Source of the DNA: Clostridiales bacterium VE202-21
GTDB taxonomy: Bacteria; Bacillota; Clostridia; Lachnospirales; Lachnospiraceae
NCBI GenBank assembly: GCA_000509105.1
Contig: BAIF02000004.1
Coordinates: forward strand, 1 to 64,000
Length of the DNA stretch: 64,000 nucleotides
Direction of reading: 5' to 3'
The notes under the pieces: model-generated
Seen by the model: the letters and a program-made list of their open reading frames with translations, nothing else
Told to the model about the DNA's origin: nothing
The model's database searches: none
In this document: in pieces, positions 17,806-25,798 of the stretch
How positions within the stretch are numbered: the stretch's first letter is position 1
Layout of the letters: each line of letters begins with the position of its first letter
Program-made: the position numbers and the translations under genes

Positions 17806-19068
17806 ATGGAACAAAGTTATAATCCGTATGATAATGTATTAAAAGTTGTCGAGCAGGCCGCAGGAATACTGGGGTATAAACAAAGTGAATATGAGGCCAT
17901 TAAATTTCCGGAAAGAGAATTAAAGGTTTCTATTCCCGTTGAGATGGACGATGGAAGCGTCCATGTGTTTGAGGGATTTCGTATTCAACATTCTACTTCC
18001 CGTGGTCCGGCAAAAGGCGGCATTCGTTTTCATCCCTGTGTTAACAATGATGAAGTAAAAGCACTCGCAGCCTGGATGACATTTAAATGTGCAGTGGTCA
18101 ATATTCCTTATGGCGGAGGAAAGGGAGGGGTTATTTGTAACCCCTTGCAATTATCTGAGAGAGAACTGCGTGCACTTACCAGAAGATTTACAGCAGCTAT
18201 CGCACCCTTAATCGGTCCGGATCAGGATATTCCCGCACCGGATGTGGGAAGTAACGCGGCTGTCATGGGCTGGATGATGGATACCTACAGTATGCTAAAG
18301 GGACATTGTGTACATGGCGTCGTAACAGGAAAACCCATAGAACTTGGCGGTGCATTGGGAAGAAATGAAGCCACTGGACGCGGAGTGATGTTTACGACAA
18401 AAAACATCCTGAATAAACTGAACATTCCTGTGAAAGGAACAACTGTGGCAGTCCAGGGGATGGGAAATGTAGGCAGCGTTACAGCAAGACTTCTGCAGGA
18501 GGAAGGTATGAAGGTTGTAGCGGTTAGTGATGTATCCTGCGCTCTGTATAATAAAAATGGATTGGATATAGCAGCCATTTTGGATTATTTATCACGGGAT
18601 CGTAAAAATCTGCTTAAAGATTTAGATCTTAAGGACACAGCAGTAATGACAAATGAAGAATTGCTGACCCTGGATGTAAAAGTTTTGATACCGGCAGCTC
18701 TTGAGAATCAAATTAATGAGAACAATGTGGATCGAATTAAGGCAGATGTTATCGTAGAAGCAGCCAATGGCCCCGTATCCCCGGAGGCAGATGAGGTTCT
18801 GGCTGAAAAAGGAATTGTACTTGTACCGGATATCCTTGCCAACGCCGGCGGCGTTGTTGTTTCCTATTTTGAATGGGTGCAGAATATTCAGTCTGTTAAC
18901 TGGACCGAAACTGAAGTAAATGAAAAGCTTAAAAATATCATGGATCCTGCATTCGATGCAGTCTGGAACATTGCTCAGGAAAACCATACTACTTTGCGTA
19001 CCGGTGCATATCTTATCGCCATCAGACGTGTTGTAGAAGCGAAAAAGTCAAGGGCTATATGGCCATAA
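17806..19068 (+). CDS. Glu/Leu/Phe/Val dehydrogenase (glutamate dehydrogenase family)
   Basis: The enzyme interconverts an amino acid and its 2-oxo acid with NAD(P) and ammonia. The 420 residues carry GPAKGGIRFHP, the catalytic-lysine region NIPYGGGKGGV, and a Rossmann motif VAVQGMGNVGS. The family signature that often reads PAPDVYTN is PAPDVGSN here, so substrate preference could differ from glutamate. The start is supported by AGAGGG 7 nt upstream. It is first in an operon with an aminotransferase, and a role in recycling 2-oxoglutarate and glutamate for that transamination is an attractive inference. Its leader and promoter are shared in design with the gene at 20360. Confidence 0.9.
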   Translation: MEQSYNPYDNVLKVVEQAAGILGYKQSEYEAIKFPERELKVSIPVEMDDGSVHVFEGFRIQHSTSRGPAKGGIRFHPCVNNDEVKALAAWMTFKCAVVNIPYGGGKGGVICNPLQLSERELRALTRRFTAAIAPLIGPDQDIPAPDVGSNAAVMGWMMDTYSMLKGHCVHGVVTGKPIELGGALGRNEATGRGVMFTTKNILNKLNIPVKGTTVAVQGMGNVGSVTARLLQEEGMKVVAVSDVSCALYNKNGLDIAAILDYLSRDRKNLLKDLDLKDTAVMTNEELLTLDVKVLIPAALENQINENNVDRIKADVIVEAANGPVSPEADEVLAEKGIVLVPDILANAGGVVVSYFEWVQNIQSVNWTETEVNEKLKNIMDPAFDAVWNIAQENHTTLRTGAYLIAIRRVVEAKKSRAIWP

Positions 19069-19102
19069 TCAATACACATAACTATGTGAAAGGAGAATTG
19101 AA

Positions 19103-20251
19103 ATGGATTACACATTTTATCAGGGAGTAAAAGTGATTCCCGGCATAGGATCGGTCAATAAAATTGGCGAGCTGTGCAGGGATACAGGCTGTAAAAAAGC
19201 TTTTATAGTTTGTGATCAGGGTATAAAACAATCTGGTATAGCAGACAGAATAGAAAAACTGCTGGAGAAATCTGCAATTGAATATTACGAATATGCAAAA
19301 GTGGTATCTGATCCGCCAGCCTCTGTCATAGACGAAGGGGCACAAATCTGCAGGGAGAATAACTGTGATTGTGTAATAGCAGTGGGTGGCGGAAGTGCTC
19401 TTGATTCTGCCAAAGGGATTAACATTCTGCGGTTTAATCCAGGCAGAATATTAGACTATGCAGCAAAGCCGATGCAGGTATGCCGCGGTTTAATTACTAT
19501 TCCCACGACTTCCGGGACCGGTTCTGAATTATCTAATGGAGCGATTATCTCTGATACGGAACATAATTTAAAACTTCCAATATTGTGCGCAAATTGTATG
19601 AGTGAATATACAATTCTGGACCCGGAACTTACCCGGGGAATGCCCGCCTCCTTAACCATGATGACGGGATTAGATGTGTTTTCACATGCTTTTGAAGCTT
19701 ATACGGCTATAACAGCAAATATGATGACGGATTTAGTTTGTGAAAAAATTATGGAAACAGTGATTGAATACCTGCCACAGGTTATCAAAGACGGGAATAA
19801 TCTTGCCGCAAGAGAAAAAATGCAGGCAGCCTCCTCAATGGGAGGATGGATGTTATACAATTGCTGTGCCCACGTGGGACACAGTATCGCTCACGTTCTC
19901 GGTGCACATTTCCATTTGGCTCATGGCGCCTGCTGTTCATATGGCCTTAGTAATGTTATTGTAGAAATGGCAGATACACAGTGTGAAAAGATTAAAAAAA
20001 CAGGCCGGCTATTTGGTTTGACATTTGATGATGATATCAGTAGTATTGAGATCGCGTCAATGGTTGCAAATAAATATAAAGAGTTTGCTTCTGAATTAGG
20101 TTTAAAACCTGTTGAAGACTGTCAATTACAAACAGATACTCTTGATGAACTGGTGAATGAAGTGGTAAATGAGCCATTTGCAGGATTAGCACCGTTTAAA
20201 GTCACACATGATGTGGCGGAACGTTTATTAAGGTCAACATTAAAATTGTAA
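19103..20251 (+). CDS. Iron-containing (group III) alcohol dehydrogenase
   Basis: This is an NAD(P)-dependent cytosolic dehydrogenase of 382 residues. The nucleotide-binding signature VAVGGGSALDSAKG is present, as is PTTSGTGSE. The metal ligands lie in GLDVFSHAFEA (Asp, His) and in the His-rich CAHVGHSIAHVLGAHFHLAHG, of which the final His residues are typical. The substrate is unknown. AAAGGAG lies before the ATG. It follows the dehydrogenase by 34 nt and its stop codon overlaps the next TGTAAGTA promoter, so transcription can restart behind it. It likely oxidises a hydroxyl group or reduces an aldehyde in the pathway encoded by this operon. Confidence 0.9.
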   Translation: MDYTFYQGVKVIPGIGSVNKIGELCRDTGCKKAFIVCDQGIKQSGIADRIEKLLEKSAIEYYEYAKVVSDPPASVIDEGAQICRENNCDCVIAVGGGSALDSAKGINILRFNPGRILDYAAKPMQVCRGLITIPTTSGTGSELSNGAIISDTEHNLKLPILCANCMSEYTILDPELTRGMPASLTMMTGLDVFSHAFEAYTAITANMMTDLVCEKIMETVIEYLPQVIKDGNNLAAREKMQAASSMGGWMLYNCCAHVGHSIAHVLGAHFHLAHGACCSYGLSNVIVEMADTQCEKIKKTGRLFGLTFDDDISSIEIASMVANKYKEFASELGLKPVEDCQLQTDTLDELVNEVVNEPFAGLAPFKVTHDVAERLLRSTLKL

Positions 20252-20300
20252 GTAAAATAAGAAAATGTGTAAGAAAGCAGTAACATAGAAAATGTATGAT
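20247..20300 (+). promoter_or_regulatory. Second TGTAAGTA direct-repeat promoter
   Basis: TGTAAGTA (20247-20254) and TGTAAGAA (20268-20275) are 21 bp apart and are followed after 19 bp by TATGAT (20295-20300). Spacing is identical to the promoter before 17806. Downstream, both leaders share the pattern GCAGTAAC, AGCGAA-GCC, GTT-ATTTAAGG-AGG. The site overlaps the stop codon of the upstream dehydrogenase gene. Confidence 0.75.
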
Positions 20301-20359
20301 TAACTTAACCAAAAAACTGAGCGAAAGCCAGATGTTAATTTAAGGAGGAGAATTATCAA

Positions 20360-21697
20360 ATGAAGAAAAAGAATGATTGCCCAAAGAGCAGAGCGATGAC
20401 AGAAGAGTTTTTGGATTACTTCCCGGTAGCACACTCAAATATGAGGATTAAAGTAAGTGCACAAAATTACAGAATGTTTATTGATCATGGAGAAGGAAGC
20501 CGTCTCTATGATATTGACGGAAATGAATATATTGACTATTGCATTTCTTACGGACCTGCTGCATTGGGTTCCAAACACGAAGAACTCTCAAAAGCACTGA
20601 TTGATTTGATCGAGACAAGGCCTACTGCAAGCTTTTTCTTTTCTGATGACGATGTGAAGCTTGGCGAACTTATCAGAAAATATGTTCCGTGTGCAGATAA
20701 AATCAAAATGCAGATGACAGGTACAGAAGCAGTGCAGACAGCAATTCGAATTGCCAGGGCATATACAGGGAAACCAATGATCCTGAAATTTGCAGAATGT
20801 TTCCATGGCTGGATTGATAATGTGTTTGGCGGCGGATATGACCCAAGTCCGAGTGGATTGCCTTTAATGTCATTAAGAGAAGATGATCACTCTTATTGCC
20901 CTGGGTTAAGTAAAATCGCAACACAGGAGACGTTAGTAATTCCTTTTAATGACTTTGACATTCTTGAAGAAACGTTCAAAAATTATGGACATATGATTGC
21001 AATCTGCCATTTTGAGGCGGTTCCGATTAACCATTTCTCTCTTCAGCCAAAGCCTGGTTTTTTAGAGAAAATCAGGGAATTGTGTACAAAGTATAATGTA
21101 GTAATGAGTATGGACGAAGTGCTCACAGGATTCAGAGTCGGACCGGGAGGCGCACAGGGGCTTTTTGGAGTTAAACCTGACATTGCAACCTTCGGTAAGA
21201 TGTTTGCCGGCGGCGTAGCATCTGCATTTGTATGTGGCGTAGAGGAAGTTATGAGAGTGCTTCCGGAGAAGAATGTTCTTTCTGCCGGTACATTTAATGG
21301 CTGGCCTTTGGCTCAAAGGGCAGCGGCAACTACGATCGACATCCTGACCAGAAATGATGGAGAGGCTTACAGGAACATGTATGAAAAACAGGAAAAGATT
21401 ATGGATGGACTTGTATGCCTTGCAGATAAATATGGATTGAAGCTGAGGATTACAGAGAATCCCGGTTGCTTCTATACTATTTTTGGAGTAGAAGGCGGCA
21501 GAACACCTATTTATTCAGATGATGATATCAAGGATATGGACGATGATCAGAACAATACCTTCCGTAAATTAATGGAGAACAACGGGGTGCTCATCTTACC
21601 TGCAAACCGTTGGTTAATGAGTTTTGTTGTAACAGATGAAGATGTTCAGTGGACATTGGAAGCTGCAGAAGATGTAATGAAGCAAATGGCCAAATAA
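20360..21697 (+). CDS. Class III aminotransferase, glutamate-1-semialdehyde aminomutase-like
   Basis: This is a fold-type I PLP enzyme of 445 residues. The PLP-lysine lies in ATFGKMFAGGVASAF, and the pattern SMDEVLTGFRVGPGGAQG is typical of HemL-like enzymes. It is probably not the haem-pathway HemL: it sits between a polyol-type dehydrogenase, a symporter and dihydroxyacetone kinase genes, with no other hem gene nearby. It could move or remove an amino group on an amino-sugar or amino-alcohol intermediate. AAGGAGGAG precedes the ATG by about 10 nt. Its own TGTAAGTA promoter suggests internal induction by the STAND-SARP regulator. Confidence 0.85.
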   Translation: MKKKNDCPKSRAMTEEFLDYFPVAHSNMRIKVSAQNYRMFIDHGEGSRLYDIDGNEYIDYCISYGPAALGSKHEELSKALIDLIETRPTASFFFSDDDVKLGELIRKYVPCADKIKMQMTGTEAVQTAIRIARAYTGKPMILKFAECFHGWIDNVFGGGYDPSPSGLPLMSLREDDHSYCPGLSKIATQETLVIPFNDFDILEETFKNYGHMIAICHFEAVPINHFSLQPKPGFLEKIRELCTKYNVVMSMDEVLTGFRVGPGGAQGLFGVKPDIATFGKMFAGGVASAFVCGVEEVMRVLPEKNVLSAGTFNGWPLAQRAAATTIDILTRNDGEAYRNMYEKQEKIMDGLVCLADKYGLKLRITENPGCFYTIFGVEGGRTPIYSDDDIKDMDDDQNNTFRKLMENNGVLILPANRWLMSFVVTDEDVQWTLEAAEDVMKQMAK

Positions 21698-21740
21698 ACA
21701 ATCTCATTCGAGGACTTTACGAGGAGGAGGAAATGAAGAA

Positions 21741-23198
21741 ATGAGGAAATTAGATAAGTATGATATTGATTTTAGATCAACTACCGGAAAAATCCCATGG
21801 GTAGATAAAATCGCAATGTCCTTAAACAGCGGATTTGCATTCAATGTTGCCTGGATAATATTCGGATATTACCTGATGTTCTTTTATACAGATATTGTAG
21901 GAATGAGTGCAGGTGTAGCCGGAACCATCATTTTAGCAGCACGGCTTCTGGATGTTATAACAGACCCGATCATAGGATATTTAATAGATAATGTCTGCCT
22001 GAAATGGGGAAGATTCCGTTCATGGATGTTTGTTGGTATTCTTCCGCTTACGATATCATTTGTAGCAATATTTACAAATTTAAAGGGCGCCACAATGGGC
22101 ACAAAGCTTGTATGGGCAGCAATCAGCTACAGTATATTTGGAGCAATAGGCGCAACAGCAACCTATTCGCCCTTTACCGGCATGGTAATGAATATGACCA
22201 AAAACCCACAGGAGAGAGCAGTGATTGCAAGCCTGCAGGGTATGTTTAATGGTATATCAAATATTGTTGCTGCTACCTTCTTCATCTCGCTGGTTAAGCT
22301 ATTTGGTCATAATTCGGCCGATCAGTCCAAAGGATACTTTGGAGCAGCTATCGTAATCGCGGCAATCATATTTATTTGCGCATTATTTGTAATTATAATC
22401 AGTAAAAAATATGAATTAAACAGAGATGGATCTGTAAGAGAACATCTTATGCAGACAGAACATGAACCGTTTTTAAGCCAGCTGAAAAATCTGGCGGCAA
22501 ACAGACCCGTAATTATTCTTATTACAGGACAAATTATATTTCAGATCATGCTGGCTATAAGGAACGGCGTAATGATTTACTTTTTCCAGTATTACTGGGG
22601 AATGGAAGATTTTTATGTCACAGCGGTATTCTGGAATACAGTAGCATTGGGCGTGGGGGCGTTGTTACTTAAGCCGCTTATCAAATGCTTTGGCGATACT
22701 AACAGAGCCTATAAAGTAGTGATAGCAGTAAACATCGTGTTATTTGCAGTTATGTTTTTTATGGTTCGGGCTATGGGTGCAGAAGGCAGTGGCGAATCAA
22801 TACAATTTGGACTGCTGTTCGCTGTGTTTCTTTTCAGTGGTCTGGCGATTGGTTCTTATACTTCATTTGCAACTGTTTTAACACTTAATACCGTAGACCA
22901 CAGCGAATACATAGCTGGAAAACCACAGGCCGGACTGATCCATGCGGGCTTCGGACTGTCAATTACGCTTGGAGCAGCTTTAGGAGGATTCTTCTTCGGA
23001 AATATATTAGAAGCCATCGGATATGTGGCCAATGCAAAACAGAGTGCAGGCACATTGAATTCAATGCTGTTTGTAATGTTCGCAGTACCTGCTCTTCTTA
23101 CGTTAGCACATTTTGTATTGCAGCAGTTTTTCAATCTTACCGACAAACAGGTTGCTGAAGAACTCCAGGAAATGAAATCCAAAAAAAGCGAAGCATAA
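21741..23198 (+). CDS. GPH-family sugar:cation symporter (MelB-like)
   Basis: This inner-membrane secondary transporter has about 12 helices and 485 residues. Hallmarks are the N-terminal FFYTDIVGMSAGVAGT, the helix motif RLLDVITDPIIGYLID, and WGRFRSWMFVG. Members import glycosides, uronides or related polyols with Na+ or H+ (family knowledge). It is presumably the entry step for the operon substrate. GGAGGAGG lies close upstream, and an earlier ATG is out of frame. It is followed by a hairpin and then dhaL. Confidence 0.9.
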   Translation: MRKLDKYDIDFRSTTGKIPWVDKIAMSLNSGFAFNVAWIIFGYYLMFFYTDIVGMSAGVAGTIILAARLLDVITDPIIGYLIDNVCLKWGRFRSWMFVGILPLTISFVAIFTNLKGATMGTKLVWAAISYSIFGAIGATATYSPFTGMVMNMTKNPQERAVIASLQGMFNGISNIVAATFFISLVKLFGHNSADQSKGYFGAAIVIAAIIFICALFVIIISKKYELNRDGSVREHLMQTEHEPFLSQLKNLAANRPVIILITGQIIFQIMLAIRNGVMIYFFQYYWGMEDFYVTAVFWNTVALGVGALLLKPLIKCFGDTNRAYKVVIAVNIVLFAVMFFMVRAMGAEGSGESIQFGLLFAVFLFSGLAIGSYTSFATVLTLNTVDHSEYIAGKPQAGLIHAGFGLSITLGAALGGFFFGNILEAIGYVANAKQSAGTLNSMLFVMFAVPALLTLAHFVLQQFFNLTDKQVAEELQEMKSKKSEA

Positions 23199-23210
23199 AA
23201 ATCTGAATAA

Positions 23211-23260
23211 TTGTATTGGTTACTGTGCTAACCCGAAGAGTGTGAACAGTAATCAATACA
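23211..23260 (+). promoter_or_regulatory. Intercistronic hairpin before dhaL
   Basis: TTGTATTGGTTACTGT (23211-23226) pairs with ACAGTAATCAATACA (23246-23260) with one mismatch, around a 19-nt loop. No T-run follows, so it is more likely a processing or stability hairpin than a terminator. Confidence 0.55.
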
Positions 23261-23279
23261 GTTATGAAAGGAGATCAAT

Positions 23280-23915
23280 ATGAATGTATACAATACAATA
23301 GACATGATGTATGAGGTATGTGATGAAGCAATTTCATCAAAAGACCTGTTATGCAAATTAGACAGCTTTGTAGGTGATGGAGACCATGGCTTTACTGTAG
23401 CCCGTGGATTCTCTGCTGTTAAGAATGTACTTGATAAAGGAAGCTTCAACACTCCCAGAGAAGTATTTGCAGCGGTTGGAGATACACTGGCAGAATCTAT
23501 GGGCGGCGCCATAGGGCTCATTATAGGCGGACTGTTCTCGGGCGGCGCCAGAACAATGAATGACAGCGCTGATATAACAGTGGATGACATATATAAGTTA
23601 CTCAGAAATGGCCTGGAAGAAATCAAAATGATTGGAGGGGCAAAAGAAGGGGACAGAACACTGATCGATGCCCTTTCTCCTGCATGTGATGCCTATAAAA
23701 ATAAAATGGATTCTGAATCAGGCTTGGCCGAATGCCTTCATGCTGCAGCAATTGCCGCGGGTGATGGTGCTGCAGGTACTTCCAAAATGGTTGCCAGAAA
23801 AGGGCGGGCAAAATTTTTAAATAAAGAGTCTCTTGGCTATGTAGATGCCGGTTCTGTAACAATGCAAAAAGTGATCGAAGCAATGTGGAAGTATGTGCGT
23901 AAAATAGAGGAGTAA
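23280..23915 (+). CDS. dhaL: DhaL-like dihydroxyacetone kinase nucleotide-binding subunit
   Basis: DhaL binds ADP or ATP with Mg and transfers phosphate to the substrate held by DhaK. The 211-residue length is typical. The Mg/nucleotide motif VGDGDHGFTVARGF is present near residue 35, followed by ESMGGAIGLIIGGLF and the late GAAGTSKMVARKGRA. AAAGGAG lies 6 nt before the ATG. The gene immediately precedes dhaK, the reverse of the common order. No DhaM phosphotransferase subunit is in the window, so the phosphate donor is open: ATP directly, or a distant or unusual partner. Confidence 0.88.
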   Translation: MNVYNTIDMMYEVCDEAISSKDLLCKLDSFVGDGDHGFTVARGFSAVKNVLDKGSFNTPREVFAAVGDTLAESMGGAIGLIIGGLFSGGARTMNDSADITVDDIYKLLRNGLEEIKMIGGAKEGDRTLIDALSPACDAYKNKMDSESGLAECLHAAAIAAGDGAAGTSKMVARKGRAKFLNKESLGYVDAGSVTMQKVIEAMWKYVRKIEE

Positions 23916-23921
23916 AATAAT

Positions 23922-24916
23922 ATGAAAAAATTTTTAAATAAACCGGAGGATATTATGCAGGAAACGGTAGAAGCTACGTTTTAGCAAATAAAAACCGCCT
24001 GAAGCTGACCCCTGGGACACATAATATTACAAGAAAGGATCCAAAAGAACCGGGTAAAGTAAAAGTGGTAATTGGTAACGGAGGCGGTCACGAACCGGGA
24101 ACAATGGGACAGGTTGGATATGGGGCCTATGATCTGGTTTCCTTAGGCGAGGTGTTCGCAGCCCAATCAGGAAAGAAGTTTTTCGAAGCAATCGAGGATA
24201 TTGATGATGGAAGCCCCATTCTGCTGACGATTGCCAACCATGCCGGAGATGTAATGAACGGGAATATGGCATATCGTCTAGCGAAAGAAAAAGGAATGGA
24301 TATAGAGAAAGTAATTCATTATGATGATGTTTCTTCTGCACCGAAAGGCTATGAAGAGGAAAGAAGAGGCACAAGCGGGTTCTTCTTCCCTGTTAAGGCA
24401 GCAGGCGCAGTTGCAGAAGAAGGCGGAACATTAGAAGAATGCGTAAAAGCTTTTCACAAAACCAGAGATAATACAAGAACCATTTCTATAGCCCTGAGCG
24501 GATGCACACATCCTCAAACTGGCATGCAGATGATGAGTATACCGGACAATGAAGTAAGTATTGGAGCAGGAGCTCACGGAGAAGGGGGCTCCTATAGCGG
24601 TAACTTCACAAACTCATATGAAATGCTAAAGATCGCAGCAGATTATTTGATTGAGGATTTGCCATACAAGGAAGGGGACGAGGTTTTATTGCTCGTAAAT
24701 GGTATGGGATCCACAACAATGATGGAATTGTCTATTGTATACAGGGATCTGTGCAATTATTTGGGAACCCATGGAATAAGTGTCTATTCAGGGGTGGCTG
24801 CAAACATGGTAACTACTCAGGAATCATCAGGGGTTTCTATTTCTTTCTGTAAAGTTGATGACGATATAAAGAAATGGTGGGACGCACCTTGCAGTACACC
24901 GGTCTATTCAAATTAA
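23922..24916 (+). pseudogene. dhaK: DhaK-like dihydroxyacetone kinase subunit, frameshifted near codon 18
   Basis: DhaK binds a small keto-polyol covalently through a histidine. From ATG 23922 the frame reads MKKFLNKPEDIMQETV and then stops at 23982. The coding sequence resumes in another frame from 23975 (YVLANKNRLKL and onward). One extra G after 23973 restores GGC-TAC-GTT and a normal 331-residue protein. The rest is intact: VVIGNGGGHEPGTMGQVGYG, IANHAGDVMNGNMA, and GAGAHGEGG with the expected substrate-binding His. The gene is therefore either a recent mutant or an assembly error; four other genes in the window have the same type of lesion. It overlaps nothing and follows dhaL by 6 nt. 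Confidence 0.88.
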
Positions 24917-24928
24917 GGAGGATGTACT

Positions 24929-25780
24929 GTGTTAATATCAATGAAGCGTATTTTAGATTATGCAGAGGCAAATGGAACCGCAATTGGTGCCTTTGATGTA
25001 GCCAACCTGGAGGGAATCCGTGCTGCTATAGCTGCGGCAGAAGAGCTTCATCAGCCGGTAATCATACAGTTTGCACAAGCGCATCATGCGATAAGCCCTG
25101 TGGATATATTGGGGCCAATTATGGTAATGATGGCAGAAAAAGCAGACGTACCTGTATGTGTGCATCTGGATCATGGTGAAGAACTGGAGTTTTTGAAGAA
25201 GGTACTTGATATGGGCTTTACATCCGTTATGTATGATGGGTCAGCTCTTAATTTTGAAAAAAATGTGGCAAATACCTGTATAGCCGTAGAGCTGGCGTCC
25301 GCATATCATGCATCCGTTGAAGCGGAAATCGGTTCCATGGGAAGAGAAGAATTCGGCAGTGCCGGGGCGGAAGGAAAGGCAATCGAAAATGTGTACACGA
25401 ACCCGGCAGAAGCAAAAGAATTTGTAAAACGTACGGGAATTGATGCACTGGCATGTTCTTTTGGAACTGTTCATGGGTTATATCTGACAAAGCCTGTATT
25501 GGATTTTGAACTTATCAGCACAATTCGCAAAGAAGCAAATGTCCCGGTTGTTATGCATGGCGGCTCAGGTCTGCACGAATCAGAATATAAAGAATGTATC
25601 AGGCGTGGCGTCCGTAAAATAAATTATTATACTTACGCCGCAAAAGCTGGTGGCGAAGCGGTTAGAAAAATGTGCACCCAAAAAGAGGGGGATGTCTATT
25701 TCCATGACATCGCGAACTGTGGTATGGATGCAATGAAAGCAGATGTCATGTCCGCTATGAGGACTTTTTCGAATCTATAG
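24929..25780 (+). CDS. Class II ketose-bisphosphate aldolase (GatY/KbaY/Fba-like)
   Basis: This is a zinc-dependent cytosolic aldolase that splits a ketose phosphate, usually releasing dihydroxyacetone phosphate. The 283 residues include the zinc and active-site motif VCVHLDHGEELE, the GAFDVANLEG start, VEAEIGSMG and VVMHGGSGL. A GTG start at 24929 is chosen because AAGGAGG lies 7 nt upstream and the N-terminus then matches the family; an ATG four codons later is the alternative. It shares the operon with dhaKL, so the two activities could act in series on a keto-sugar. A paralogue with a frameshift lies at 33466-34304. Confidence 0.9.
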   Translation: MLISMKRILDYAEANGTAIGAFDVANLEGIRAAIAAAEELHQPVIIQFAQAHHAISPVDILGPIMVMMAEKADVPVCVHLDHGEELEFLKKVLDMGFTSVMYDGSALNFEKNVANTCIAVELASAYHASVEAEIGSMGREEFGSAGAEGKAIENVYTNPAEAKEFVKRTGIDALACSFGTVHGLYLTKPVLDFELISTIRKEANVPVVMHGGSGLHESEYKECIRRGVRKINYYTYAAKAGGEAVRKMCTQKEGDVYFHDIANCGMDAMKADVMSAMRTFSNL

Positions 25781-25798
25781 AAAAACGGGGATGATAAC

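Noticed and set aside
20360-21697. hemL of haem biosynthesis
   Set aside because: The enzyme resembles HemL, but the neighbours are catabolic genes and no other hem gene is present; it is kept as HemL-like aminotransferase.
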